56,381 bases of DNA from Roseburia sp. CAG:10041_57 (GCA_001916965.1 MNTL01000057.1:1-56381), one strand, 5' to 3'. Numbered from the stretch's first letter, positions 8,855-16,797 are shown. Notes: a model not told the origin generated them from the letters alone. Program-made: numbers and translations.

Positions 8855-9691
8855 ATGAAAACAATATGTATCCTACTTATTATTATATTGATTCTTTACC
8901 TGTATTCCATTAAGCCAAGACTGTTTCACAGACCGGATTATTCGATTCTGAAAGGATATTACTATGCGCACCGTGGCCTGCACAATATGAACCCCGCACG
9001 TCCTGAACAGACAAAAGGCAATATTCCTGAGAACTCCTATACCGCTATTCAAAAAGCCGTAGAACAGGGATATGGTGTAGAATTTGATGTACACCTGACC
9101 AAAGATTCCATTCCTGTTGTCTTTCATGATGACAGTCTTGAACGTGTCTGCGGTGTGGCTGGTAATCTCAGAGACTATACATATGAAGAATTACAGCAAT
9201 TCTCACTGCTTGGAACCAATGAGAAGATTCCTGCCTTTACAGATATTCTCAACATGGTAAATGGACGTGTCCCTCTTATCATTGAATACAAAGTGGAAAA
9301 TGGCAATGCCAATCAGCTGTGCAGTATCTGCAATGCTATCCTTGCAGACTATAACGGCCCTTATTGCATAGAATCCTTTCATCCTTTAGCAGTACGCTGG
9401 TATCGTACACACAGACCTGATATCATCCGTGGACAGCTCTCAGAAGATTTTACCCATGAGAAATTGACTCTGCCCAGATTTCTATTTTCCCATCTGATTG
9501 GTAATTTCTATGGTGCACCGGATTTTGTTGCATATAACTGTATGCATTATAATGAAATATCCAGAAGATTATGCGGCAGTCTGTATCATTGTCTGAAAGT
9601 CGCATGGACGGTACGTTCCAAAGAGCAGATGTCCAAAGTTTCACCCTATTATGATCTGTATATTTTTGAAGATTTCCTTCCATTAAATTAA
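8855..9691 (+). CDS. Glycerophosphodiester phosphodiesterase family protein
   Basis: 278 aa. A single N-terminal membrane segment (about residues 3-20) should anchor the enzyme. The GDPD TIM-barrel motifs follow: AHRGLHN, the ENSYTAIQKAVEQGYGVEFD stretch with the metal-binding Glu-x-Asp, then VFHDDSLERVCG. The family hydrolyses glycerophosphodiesters to glycerol-3-phosphate and an alcohol, and some members act on lipids or teichoic acids. The ribosome site GGAGG is 9 bases upstream. The stop codon lies inside the left 8-bp target duplication of a MITE-like element, so the insertion happened exactly at the gene end without damaging the frame. Confidence 0.88.
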   Translation: MKTICILLIIILILYLYSIKPRLFHRPDYSILKGYYYAHRGLHNMNPARPEQTKGNIPENSYTAIQKAVEQGYGVEFDVHLTKDSIPVVFHDDSLERVCGVAGNLRDYTYEELQQFSLLGTNEKIPAFTDILNMVNGRVPLIIEYKVENGNANQLCSICNAILADYNGPYCIESFHPLAVRWYRTHRPDIIRGQLSEDFTHEKLTLPRFLFSHLIGNFYGAPDFVAYNCMHYNEISRRLCGSLYHCLKVAWTVRSKEQMSKVSPYYDLYIFEDFLPLN

Positions 9692-9692
9692 T

Positions 9693-9856
9693 GTAACTAT
9701 TCAGAACCCCATGCGCAAAATCGCTGTTTTACAGCTTTTCTGGATAACAAGTTTACTTGTTATCTGCTTATTGTGGTTACTTCGCCATATAAATTAAGTC
9801 AAATATGCTTGTAAACAAGCATATTCTGCCTAATTTGCATGGCTCTGAATAGTTAC
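9693..9856 (+). mobile_element. MITE-like element, family A copy 1 (164 bp)
   Basis: The ends are inverted repeats: GTAACTATTCAGAACCCCAT on the left and GTAACTATTCAGAGCCATGC read inward from the right. The flanks AAATTAAT (9685-9692) and AAATGAAT (9857-9864) match at 7 of 8 bases, as expected for an 8-bp target duplication. Internal palindromes (around GATAACAAGTTTACTTG and ATGCTTGTAAACAAGCAT) would fold. There is no transposase frame. GTAA ends with 8-bp duplications are typical of IS66-family elements, so an IS66-type transposase may move it in trans; that link is inference. Confidence 0.82.
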
Positions 9857-9890
9857 AAATGAATAATCATACTGATTTTATGTAAATTTA

Positions 9891-9905
9891 CCAAAATAAT
9901 TTTGG
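9891..9905. repeat. Palindrome upstream of the GACATC RNA
   Basis: CCAAAATAATTTTGG is a perfect 15-bp palindrome about 35 bp upstream of the proposed RNA promoter. It could be an operator for that transcript. No binding protein can be named. Confidence 0.35.
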
Positions 9906-9936
9906 CATTATTAACATATCATATTATGTAAAGTTA

Positions 9937-9945
9937 TGATATACT
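9937..9945 (+). promoter_or_regulatory. Extended -10 promoter for the GACATC-repeat RNA
   Basis: TGATATACT fits an extended -10 (TGn plus TATACT). No good -35 is visible at 16-18 bp. An inverted repeat ATATCAT/ATGATAT overlaps the site. Transcription would start near 9952. Confidence 0.4.
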
Positions 9946-10089
9946 AACCTTGTTATATCGGATTATGGAAATTAACGGTAAGCATTTCCTGTATCCCTTT
10001 TAGGGAAGCCGACCGACACAATGAAATTACTACTTTATATTATTACTTGAATAATTACTAGTTATACGGCTTTTTGCTTGCATGGTAAT

Positions 10090-10203
10090 GACATCTTGGA
10101 ACAGACAACATGGATTGACATCTTTAGAAGCGACATCTTGGTTCAGGCATCTTAGGAATTGACATCAGGTAGACATCACAGGTTAGACATCAGGAATGAC
10201 ATC
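10090..10203 (+). repeat. Degenerate tandem array, nine GACATC units
   Basis: Hexamers start at 10090, 10104 (GACAAC), 10117, 10132, 10146 (GGCATC), 10161, 10172, 10186 and 10198. Seven are exact GACATC. Spacings are 14, 13, 15, 14, 15, 11, 14 and 12 bases. The intervening bases often read TTGGAA, TAGGAA or CAGGT. The period is not a multiple of three, so it does not encode a repeated peptide, and units are too short and degenerate for a CRISPR. Confidence 0.8.
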
Positions 10204-10257
10204 ATAGAAGGATTATGATAAAAGGAAATGCGACCTCAACGCCATAAGTATAACGCT

Positions 10258-10284
10258 AAACTCCTGCATTGCAGGAGTTTTTTT
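10258..10284 (+). terminator. Intrinsic terminator of the GACATC RNA
   Basis: AAACTCCTG, loop CATTG, CAGGAGTTT, followed by a run of seven T counted from the stem end. A strong Rho-independent terminator on the plus strand. Confidence 0.85.
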
Positions 10285-10516
10285 AATGCCTTTTTTATCT
10301 AAACAAACGTTTATTTAGTGCATTAACGCATTTATTTGTAATTCTCTGATTTATTCTTAGACATTTTTCCATATTGTTTTATTTTTACCAAATTTTGCAC
10401 AATATTTCTTGTATTTTATTTGTCAGCATTCACAATTTTGCAAATTATTAACATAATACTACATTTGCGACTTGATTTTCTAAACAAAATTATGTATGAT
10501 TGATAAAGTCACAATA

Positions 10517-10556
10517 CATTCCCCATGTAAATGCAATTCATGTGTGCATTCCCCAT
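10517..10556 (+). repeat. Two direct repeats CATTCCCCAT upstream of the antitoxin gene
   Basis: Exact 10-bp copies at 10517-10526 and 10547-10556, 30 bp apart, lying 43-82 bp before the antitoxin start. Phd/YefM antitoxins autoregulate by binding repeats in their own promoter, so these are operator candidates. Known operators of the family are usually palindromes, which these are not. Confidence 0.45.
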
Positions 10557-10598
10557 ACACGCATGGAACAGGTGATGCAATATAAAGGAGGTCCCCCT

Positions 10599-10793
10599 AT
10601 GAGAAATATTGATTTTACAGATTTGAGAGAGAATTTTGACAGCGTATGTAATACTGTAAACGGCGAGAAAGAAGCAGTGACTCTTACATTAAAGAGCAAT
10701 AGAAAAGTATATATTATGCCGGAAGAAGATTATGACAGTATACAGCGTTTTATCATACCGGCTGTATCTACCATAGATTTAGCTTCCCACTAG
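10599..10793 (+). CDS. Orphan Phd/YefM-type antitoxin-like protein
   Basis: 64 aa. The segment MRNIDFTDLRENFDSVCNTV and the later VYIMPEEDYDSIQ match the N-terminal DNA-binding half of Phd/YefM antitoxins. Length is short for the family (about 80-90 aa), so the toxin-binding tail is reduced. Start: the frame is open 33 codons further upstream, but AAAGGAGG sits nine bases before the ATG at 10599. No RelE/Doc-type toxin gene follows; a terminator begins 19 bp after the stop. It may be a solitary regulator or an antitoxin whose toxin was lost. Confidence 0.72.
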   Translation: MRNIDFTDLRENFDSVCNTVNGEKEAVTLTLKSNRKVYIMPEEDYDSIQRFIIPAVSTIDLASH

Positions 10794-10811
10794 AATTTAT
10801 ACCGAAAATAC

Positions 10812-10846
10812 AAAATCGGCAGAATCCCCATTCTGCCGATTTTTTT
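10812..10846 (+). terminator. Terminator after the antitoxin gene
   Basis: AAAATCGGCAGAAT, loop CCCC, ATTCTGCCGATTTT plus T-run. A 14-bp perfect stem; it also lies at the 3' side of the convergent PAP2 gene and may serve both. Confidence 0.88.
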
Positions 10847-10864
10847 ATTTATCATCTATTAAAT

Positions 10865-11548
10865 CTAAAACTTGATCTTTGCACCTGCTTCTGAAAGGCT
10901 CTCGCCCTCTTCGGTCTCAGTACGATAGCAGATTGCATACATCAGACATGACAGAATCGTTGCTGTCATCACATCCAGCATGGAATGCTGCTTAATAAAT
11001 ACTGTGGAGCAGATGATGCTGATACCCAGAAGCTCCATGGCAGCCTTGATCACTCTGTGCTTCTTAAGAAGCTTCGTTCTCCACACTGCAATCATGATTC
11101 CGATTGAGTTATACACATGTATGCTTGGTACAACATTGGTAGAAGTATCTGCTGCGTAAAGCCTGCGCACCATATCAATAAAAATATTATCTCTGCTGAA
11201 TGTCTTAGGTCGCAGATTCAGTCCATTCGGAAATACTGCCGATATCACAATGAAGAGTGTCATTCCGGCAATCAGAAAAGCTACAAGCTTTCCTCCCTCT
11301 TCTTTATCCTTGATACACAGCCAGCAGACTGTAATTGCCACATATCCGAACCACATCAGATACGGTATGATAAAATACTCACAAAACGGTATATAAGCAT
11401 CAATTCCAAAATGAATAATATGATAGGCAACTTTTCTATTCTCCAGATAGTAAAAAGCAACCAGATAAACCACTGCATAAAGTCCCATGACTGCCAGAGC
11501 CTTATACTGGTGGCACATCTGTCTGATCCAGTTCATCATCTTTGACAT
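10865..11548 (-). CDS. PAP2-family integral membrane phosphatase/phosphotransferase
   Basis: 227 aa with about six membrane segments. The PAP2 signature is visible as PSIHVYNS (Ser and His of motif 2) and a later STVFIKQHSMLDV (His and Asp of motif 3). Motif 1 is weak; NLRPK near residue 110 may stand for it. This arrangement is seen in lipid phosphatases and inositol phosphotransferase-like proteins, acting on lipid phosphates at the membrane. The start has a GAGGAGAG ribosome site. The gene is bracketed by the two large copies of MITE family A, in a stretch that looks accessory. Confidence 0.78.
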   Translation of the reverse strand: MSKMMNWIRQMCHQYKALAVMGLYAVVYLVAFYYLENRKVAYHIIHFGIDAYIPFCEYFIIPYLMWFGYVAITVCWLCIKDKEEGGKLVAFLIAGMTLFIVISAVFPNGLNLRPKTFSRDNIFIDMVRRLYAADTSTNVVPSIHVYNSIGIMIAVWRTKLLKKHRVIKAAMELLGISIICSTVFIKQHSMLDVMTATILSCLMYAICYRTETEEGESLSEAGAKIKF

Positions 11549-11701
11549 ACCTGTTCTCTCCTCTCTTCCAAATGCACATTATATTCCCAGTTATTCAGAA
11601 AGTCAATTTAGCCTTTATTAAGATTTGATAAATTTTATTATTTATTTTTAATTATTTTCCATAAACTGATAATTGATACTTAAATTTTTTTATTGTAAAA
11701 T

Positions 11702-11850
11702 GTAACTATTCAGAGCCATGCAAATTGAGTCAGAATATGCTTATTTATAAGCATATTTGACACAATTTATATGGCGAAGTAACCACAATAAGCAGATAAC
11801 CAGATAAGCATCGAAGATGCGGTTTTGCGCATGGGGTTCTGAATAGTTAC
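11702..11850 (-). mobile_element. MITE-like element, family A copy 2 (149 bp)
   Basis: In reverse orientation to copy 1 and closely similar along its length. The terminal repeats are GTAACTATTCAGAGCCATGC on the left and GTAACTATTCAGAACCCCAT read inward from the right. It is flanked by a perfect 8-bp direct repeat TGTAAAAT (11694-11701 and 11851-11858). The internal palindrome ATGCTTATTTATAAGCAT matches the one in copy 1, whereas the second internal palindrome region differs. There is no coding capacity. It sits in the upstream region of the PHP gene and may alter its transcription. Confidence 0.88.
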
Positions 11851-11927
11851 TGTAAAATAATAATGGTTATCAAGGAGACTGTATATTTCATATCTATGCA
11901 GATTGTTTTAAGAAAGGCACATGTATT

Positions 11928-12701
11928 ATGAAATTTGATTTACATTGTCACACACAGGAAGGTTCTCTCGATGGCAAACTACCGATTGCCGAGTATATCC
12001 GCCTGCTTCAGGAGAAAGGCTATGACGGTATGTTAGTTACCGATCATAATTCTTATAAAGGATATCGTGCATATAGAGACAAATTAAAAGAAAAGCTGCA
12101 CAATTTCGTTGTTTTAAAAGGCATAGAATACGATACCATAGATGCAGGACACATTCTGGTCATTATGCCGGAACAGGTGAAACTGAAATTACTGGAATGC
12201 CGTGGTCTTCCTGTCAGAATTTTACAGGATATTGTTCACAGACATGGGGGCATTCTTGGTCCCGCCCATCCCTGTGGTGAACGTCATTTGAGCTTTACAC
12301 AGACCAAGGCATACAAAAGACATCCTGAGATTATGAAGAAATTCGACTTCGTAGAGGGCTTTAACTCCTGCGAATCAGATGAATCCAATGCCAGGGCAAT
12401 GGAACTGGCTAAAAGCTATGATCTGCCTACCTTTGGCGGCAGCGATTCCCATCACGCAGACTGCGTAGGTACTGCCTATACAGAGCTTCCACAGACAATT
12501 GCCCACGAATCTGATCTGATTGCCTGCGTAAAATCAAAGCTTCCTCTTACCACAGGCGGCTATAAATACAAGGGTACTGTAAAGCAGAAGATTGGTATTT
12601 TTAATCACATACTGGTAGAATCTTTCTGGTTCTATAATCACTTTGCAAGCTTGGCAAGGCATCATCGCCGTAAGCTCGCCCTTAAAACAATTACACATTG
12701 A
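11928..12701 (+). CDS. PHP-domain metal-dependent hydrolase
   Basis: 257 aa. PHP motifs are clear: DLHCHT at the N-terminus, VTDHNSYKGY, a His-rich GPAHPCGERH and the terminal GGSDSHHAD. These ligate two or three metal ions in phosphoesterases such as histidinol phosphatase or nucleoside-phosphate phosphatases. There is no polymerase domain, so it is a stand-alone hydrolase. The substrate is unknown. The ribosome site is AAGAAAGG, separated by ~9 bases. The upstream region carries MITE A copy 2, and an intrinsic terminator follows. Confidence 0.82.
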   Translation: MKFDLHCHTQEGSLDGKLPIAEYIRLLQEKGYDGMLVTDHNSYKGYRAYRDKLKEKLHNFVVLKGIEYDTIDAGHILVIMPEQVKLKLLECRGLPVRILQDIVHRHGGILGPAHPCGERHLSFTQTKAYKRHPEIMKKFDFVEGFNSCESDESNARAMELAKSYDLPTFGGSDSHHADCVGTAYTELPQTIAHESDLIACVKSKLPLTTGGYKYKGTVKQKIGIFNHILVESFWFYNHFASLARHHRRKLALKTITH

Positions 12702-12711
12702 ACAAATAATG

Positions 12712-12745
12712 GGAAGGTATAACAGCCTTCCCATCTTTTTTCTCT
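12712..12745 (+). terminator. Terminator after the PHP gene
   Basis: GGGAAGG, loop of eight, CCTTCCC, then ATCTTTTTTCTC. Placed 11 bp after the stop codon. Confidence 0.85.
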
Positions 12746-12760
12746 CTATTGCAAATTATA

Positions 12761-12949
12761 TTATAATTCATGTTCCTTTATGAGTTTACCTGTATGCATG
12801 CTCATTAACTCTTCCCGGTAAGCATCATCTGTTATGACTCTTTCCAGCGTATCCATATCGCCCTCTTCCAATAAGGTCTTTAATAATTCATTGTATCTTT
12901 TGATGATCTGCCTCTCCAGATGTTCCATTTCATTAAATTCCTGGCTCAT
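12761..12949 (-). CDS. Small hypothetical protein
   Basis: 62 aa, charged, predicted helical, with EFNEMEHLERQIIKRYNELL and a Glu-rich middle. No known motif or membrane segment. It has a good ribosome site (AAGGAAG, seven bases from ATG), supporting that it is real. It is 40 bp downstream of the ComEC-like gene on the same strand and may be co-transcribed. Function unknown. Confidence 0.55.
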   Translation of the reverse strand: MSQEFNEMEHLERQIIKRYNELLKTLLEEGDMDTLERVITDDAYREELMSMHTGKLIKEHEL

Positions 12950-12989
12950 ATTTCATCTTCCTTTCTTTACTTTATTGTAACTATTCATT

Positions 12990-14132
12990 TTATGGGTTAC
13001 AGCGTTTACAGGGTTCATAGCCACTGGCAATGATAGCATCCCTGGACTCTGTGCTGGCCTGTTTGTTCTTCTCTGCCATATCACTTACGCTGGAACAGTC
13101 TGCACGGTGAAATTTATGCGTACTCGTATTCAGTATATACTCCTGTGCTTCTGCCGTTGTCTCCAGCGTGTCTGCCTGTGCCTTTTTTTCATACTGATAC
13201 TGCTCCGAAGCCTGTGGCTTGGATGAACCGGTTGGTTCTCCTGCCTTCCAGGTCTCACTTGGCGATGCATTCCATGTAATGGTACTCCCATCTGAACTGG
13301 CGATCAGACTACCCTGTTCATCTGTACGAAATACCTTGATTCCCATACTCCTGAACCGGTTCAGCACCTCTGCATGTGGATGCCCATAGCTGTTATCCTC
13401 ACCGCAGCTGATTACCGCATATTGTGGACAAACTGCCTGCATAAAGGCTTCTGAAGAAGAGGTTCTGCTTCCATGATGCCCTGCCTGATAGACATTGGCA
13501 GAAACATCCTGACCACTCTGTAAGATATCCCGCTCTTCATCCTCCTGCGCATCCCCTGTAAACAGAAAACGTGTATCTCCATAGGTAAGCAGTACTGCTA
13601 TGGATGCGTTATTGGCATCTTCCGTCATCTGCACTGGACCAAGTACCGTGAATTTAGCATCTCCCAGCAAATAGGAGCTTCCTGCTGCAGGCGTGGTTGC
13701 CTGATATCCCTTATAAGTAAGTGCGGCTTCTACATCACGATAACAGGCTGTATCTTTGGTCTGTCCATTCATCATCACCTGTCCACAGCGGAATTTTGTC
13801 AGTATAACATCTGCACCTCCAATATGGTCTGCATCCGGGTGTGTCAGAATCACATAATCCAGGCTGTTTATGTCCTGCTTCTGCAAATATAGCTGTAGCT
13901 TCGTACCACTATCCTGCGGTCCGGCATCAATAAGCATGGCATGTTCACCCAATGTAATGAGTGTTGCATCTCCCTGCCCCACATCAATATAATGAACAGT
14001 CAGCTGCTGCCCGCCAGAGGCTTGTGCTGTATCAGAATGTTCATTTCTTACCATTCCCAGAGCCACCAGCATTGCCAGAAGAACTCCTACAAGACCATAG
14101 TGCAGTCTCTTTGTTTTTCTGTGATTCTTCAT
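12990..14132 (-). CDS. Exported ComEC/Rec2-like metallo-beta-lactamase-fold hydrolase
   Basis: 380 aa. An N-terminal membrane/signal segment (about 10-30) is followed by the MBL domain: YIDVGQGDATLI, LIDAGP, the metal motif THPDADHIGG, FTGDAQEDEE and a later GHHGSRTSSS. This is the hydrolase part of ComEC without the channel, probably a secreted nuclease or phosphodiesterase. The last ~50 residues (YILNTSTHKFHRADCSSV ending GYEPCKRCNP) form an Ada-like cysteine domain that often ends such proteins. The link to DNA uptake is only by homology; no com genes are near. Confidence 0.82.
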   Translation of the reverse strand: MKNHRKTKRLHYGLVGVLLAMLVALGMVRNEHSDTAQASGGQQLTVHYIDVGQGDATLITLGEHAMLIDAGPQDSGTKLQLYLQKQDINSLDYVILTHPDADHIGGADVILTKFRCGQVMMNGQTKDTACYRDVEAALTYKGYQATTPAAGSSYLLGDAKFTVLGPVQMTEDANNASIAVLLTYGDTRFLFTGDAQEDEERDILQSGQDVSANVYQAGHHGSRTSSSEAFMQAVCPQYAVISCGEDNSYGHPHAEVLNRFRSMGIKVFRTDEQGSLIASSDGSTITWNASPSETWKAGEPTGSSKPQASEQYQYEKKAQADTLETTAEAQEYILNTSTHKFHRADCSSVSDMAEKNKQASTESRDAIIASGYEPCKRCNP

Positions 14133-14188
14133 GTCCGTACTCCCACCTTAATATACTCCCACAGTCTTCTAAAAAAGGAGGATTGTAA

Positions 14189-14422
14189 TCATCCTCCAAA
14201 TGCTCCCTGAAATTCCATTTCAAATTCCTGCTTCATTGCCTCAAAATCCATAACTGACATACTGATACAAGCAAGATTTGTCAATCCGTACTTCTTTGGT
14301 GTCTGTGTCATTTCCGCACTGCCGCAGACTTCACAATGTTGTCCCTGAAAACTTAAATTTCCGCACTTTGCACAATAATTCATGTACTTCTTGGCAATTT
14401 TTGTCATCTTCGTGACTCCCAT
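14189..14422 (-). CDS. Small zinc-ribbon protein, function unknown
   Basis: 77 aa. CAKCG and CEVCG, 13 residues apart, form a zinc ribbon; the rest is helical and acidic toward the end. Start: a frame-matching ATG at 14443 exists, but AAGGGGG lies eight bases before the ATG at 14422, which is preferred. It precedes the ComEC-like gene by about 56 bp on the same strand. Possibly an RNA- or DNA-binding accessory protein; nothing more can be claimed. Confidence 0.6.
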   Translation of the reverse strand: MGVTKMTKIAKKYMNYCAKCGNLSFQGQHCEVCGSAEMTQTPKKYGLTNLACISMSVMDFEAMKQEFEMEFQGAFGG

Positions 14423-14624
14423 ATCCAATTCCCCCTTATACATATAGAAAACCTAATACAAATAGTACTTTTGCCCCATTAAAATCATGTATAACACCCC
14501 GTATTATGTCTTTTATGTTTTACAGAACAAACGTTTTGTATTGGAATATCCACAAAAATATTTTATCATATATGGTAGAAGGTTTCTACTAACTTTTTTA
14601 GAAAATGTGCGAAAGGTGTTTTTC

Positions 14625-16292
14625 ATGAATGTACACTCATTGCTGGACAAAGTAATTCATACTTTGGCTGGGATTGGGATTTTTTCTGTTTTTATTTTTT
14701 CCTGTCTCAGCATAGCAATCAATATTGCTTCTCCTCATACGTATCATGTGACAGACCTGTTGGATAACTGGGTAGATGAAAATGGAAATTCATTCTCATT
14801 AAACTCTTTTCATACAGACAGCATCTCTGATCCGCAGACACAAAGTGTTATCTGTACATTGGATTCTACAAGTAATGATATGGCTCTTTTATTCCGAAGC
14901 CGTAATATGTTTGTCGATATCTACGTAAATGATATCCTTGTATCTGAGGATGACAGGGAACAATCCGTAATATTTGGTACTTCTCCTGGCAGCCGCTGGC
15001 ATATGGTAGCTCTGGATTCCTCCAATCCTTCGATTACGATCAGGCTTGAGGGCACTCCATGCTATACCAATGTAAACGGACTGATTGATAATATATATGC
15101 CGGTTCTACCAGGGATGTATACCGCATCATTACCAGTGAACGTTTTGCCGGATTTATTTTATCCGTATTTTTACAGTTCATTGCCCTGGTGCTGATTTGT
15201 TTATACGCTTATGTACACAAAAAATTCCATATAGAAAAGGATTTACTGTACTTAGGAGAGGCTGCTTTCTTTTCCGCCCAGTGGGCAAGTGCAGAATCCC
15301 TTGTATGGCAGTTATTCTTCGGATATTCTGAAGTATTCCATCTGTTGGGCTATCTGTCACTGATTGTTGTTCCTATTCCTTTCGGATTACTGGGAAGTTA
15401 CCGGTTCAAGAAAGGCAGGATGAAGACCTTCTCCAGAATATTCAGCCTGGTGGCAAGTATTAATCTGCTGGTCACAGTCCCCCTCCATATGCTGGGTATC
15501 GTGGAATTTCATTACACCATGAAATCCACCCATATTTTAATTGTTATCATGCTGCCACTCATTGCATGTCTGCTTTTAAGCTATACCCATGCAGATAATA
15601 TCAAAGGTCATAGAACTCTGTCCTATCCGGCAATTATAGTCCTTACAATATCTGTATTAATGGCTTTGAGTAAATATTACTTTGGAACACACGGCGATTA
15701 TACTTTATACATCCGTATTGCGCTTCTCTGCTTCCTGTTCTGCCTGATTCTGTATCAGCTCAACCAAGTTGCCGATCTGTTCGCCAAGGGCTTAAAATCA
15801 GATATGATTCATGCAATGGCTCTGACAGATTATCTGACAGGCTTATATAATCGTACAGCATTTGCTGAACACAAGAAGCTGTTCTATAACGCAATGATAG
15901 AGCAGCAGATCCCTATTGGAGTTATCCAGTTCGATGTCAACAATCTCAAGTACATGAATGATACCTTCGGTCACGAGAAAGGCGATGAACTGATCAAGCT
16001 TACAGCTGAGGGATTAAAAAACAGCTTCCAGCGTTTTGGCAGATGCTACCGCATGGGCGGCGATGAATTTCTTGTGGTTCTGACGGGTAATGATCCCGAA
16101 GCAGATTACCGGCTTGGTATCCAGCTGCTGCACAGTTACTGCGACGAAATCAACCAGACCAACATGTCAGATTTCAGCTTTGAAGTTGCACATGGTTTTG
16201 TCCTCAGCAAAGGACAAGTCCTCGAAGATGTAATCAAAGAAGCAGACGGCAAAATGTACCACAACAAACGTATACTTAAACACTTATTATAA
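14625..16292 (+). CDS. Membrane diguanylate cyclase (GGDEF)
   Basis: 555 aa. One N-terminal membrane helix (about 10-32) leads to an extracytoplasmic domain of about 140 residues. A block of seven or so hydrophobic helices (about 175-395) follows, resembling 7TM-DISM sensors, then a C-terminal GGDEF domain. The active-site motif is intact (RMGGDEF, about 478-482), with LTDYLTGLYNRTAF at the domain start. No RxxD inhibitory site is seen five residues upstream, so product inhibition may be absent. It should make cyclic-di-GMP in response to an outside ligand. Start: a longer frame is open from 14487, but GAAAGGTG precedes the ATG at 14625. Confidence 0.85.
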   Translation: MNVHSLLDKVIHTLAGIGIFSVFIFSCLSIAINIASPHTYHVTDLLDNWVDENGNSFSLNSFHTDSISDPQTQSVICTLDSTSNDMALLFRSRNMFVDIYVNDILVSEDDREQSVIFGTSPGSRWHMVALDSSNPSITIRLEGTPCYTNVNGLIDNIYAGSTRDVYRIITSERFAGFILSVFLQFIALVLICLYAYVHKKFHIEKDLLYLGEAAFFSAQWASAESLVWQLFFGYSEVFHLLGYLSLIVVPIPFGLLGSYRFKKGRMKTFSRIFSLVASINLLVTVPLHMLGIVEFHYTMKSTHILIVIMLPLIACLLLSYTHADNIKGHRTLSYPAIIVLTISVLMALSKYYFGTHGDYTLYIRIALLCFLFCLILYQLNQVADLFAKGLKSDMIHAMALTDYLTGLYNRTAFAEHKKLFYNAMIEQQIPIGVIQFDVNNLKYMNDTFGHEKGDELIKLTAEGLKNSFQRFGRCYRMGGDEFLVVLTGNDPEADYRLGIQLLHSYCDEINQTNMSDFSFEVAHGFVLSKGQVLEDVIKEADGKMYHNKRILKHLL

Positions 16293-16340
16293 AGAAAAGG
16301 AAACGGTTTCAGAATTATCCAAAGCCGCTTCCTTTTTCTT
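16291..16340. terminator. Bidirectional terminator between GGDEF and marR genes
   Basis: AAGAAAAGGAA-ACGG-TTT pairs with AAA-GCCG-CTTCCTTTTTCTT across a short loop. It lies between two convergent genes, with T-rich tails on both strands. Confidence 0.75.
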
Positions 16341-16779
16341 AACTGTCCAAAAAAGAAGAAATATTACGCAGGCATTTAATCAGAACTTTCGTCTCGTCTT
16401 CATCCAGGTCTTTTACGACTGCCTGTATCATATGCTTATGAAAGTCCCTGTGGTGAAAGAAGGCTTTCCTTCCCTTATCCGTCAGGCTGACCAGTACAAC
16501 CCTTTTATCTATCAGACTTCTCTCTCTCTTGATATAGCCCTTTTCGTCCAGACTGTTCATATTGGTAGTAAGGGTTCCCACCGTAACAGACAGTCTCTTG
16601 GCAATTGCTGACATTTTCTGTGGTTCTTCTATACCGATTGCCTCGATAATATGCATATCATTATTGGTGATATCCTTAAATTCCTCTGTTATGACTGCCT
16701 TGGCTTCTCTGTCCATCACATTGTTGAACAGATTCACCAGTAATTCATTTAGAGTCCTGCTCGTATTATTCTTCTCCAT
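16339..16779 (-). CDS. MarR-family regulator, probable FabT-like repressor of the fab operon
   Basis: 146 aa winged-helix protein. The helix-turn-helix lies in PQKMSAIAKRLSVTVGTLTT, followed by MNSLDEKGYIKRERSLIDKR, a MarR-type wing. It is the last gene of the fatty-acid operon. Two TTTGA-N3-TCAAA palindromes, the FabT-type site known from streptococci, lie before acpP, the first gene, so an autoregulated repressor is the natural reading. Start: an ATG at 16794 is in frame, but GGAG is ten bases upstream of the ATG at 16779; either is possible. No direct evidence for acyl-ACP as co-repressor. Confidence 0.78.
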   Translation of the reverse strand: MEKNNTSRTLNELLVNLFNNVMDREAKAVITEEFKDITNNDMHIIEAIGIEEPQKMSAIAKRLSVTVGTLTTNMNSLDEKGYIKRERSLIDKRVVLVSLTDKGRKAFFHHRDFHKHMIQAVVKDLDEDETKVLIKCLRNISSFLDS

Positions 16780-16797
16780 GAATGTAATCTCCATTCT

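Larger units (their letters stand above)
9952..10284 (+). ncRNA. Putative non-coding RNA with ~14-nt GACATC repeats, family unrecognised
   Basis: This ~330-nt stretch lies between an extended -10 promoter and a strong intrinsic terminator and contains no convincing frame. The 5' part has nested inverted repeats: GGAAAT/ATTTCC with an 11-nt loop, TCCC/GGGA around TTTTA, and CGGT with ACCG. The 3' part (10090-10203) is a run of nine GACATC-like hexamers. The promoter-to-terminator layout suggests a discrete transcript of about 330 nt. I do not recognise an Rfam family. Alternatives are a long leader of the antitoxin gene with an attenuator, or a remnant of a mobile element. Confidence 0.5.

Noticed and set aside
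10090..10203. CRISPR array
   Set aside because: Units are 6 bp with degenerate spacing of 11-15 bases; there are no 25-40-bp repeats, spacers or cas genes.
10220..10252. 10-codon frame starting at ATGATAAAAGG inside the RNA
   Set aside because: No ribosome site at proper distance and ends just before the terminator stem; too short to support.
9693..11850. Composite transposon formed by the two MITE copies
   Set aside because: Each copy has its own 8-bp duplication, so they inserted independently.
12977..12987. GTAACTATTCA next to the ComEC-like stop codon, an 11-bp match to the MITE A end
   Set aside because: Only one end matches; the apparent partner GTAAC belongs to the conserved CNP codons of the gene, and no target duplication is seen.
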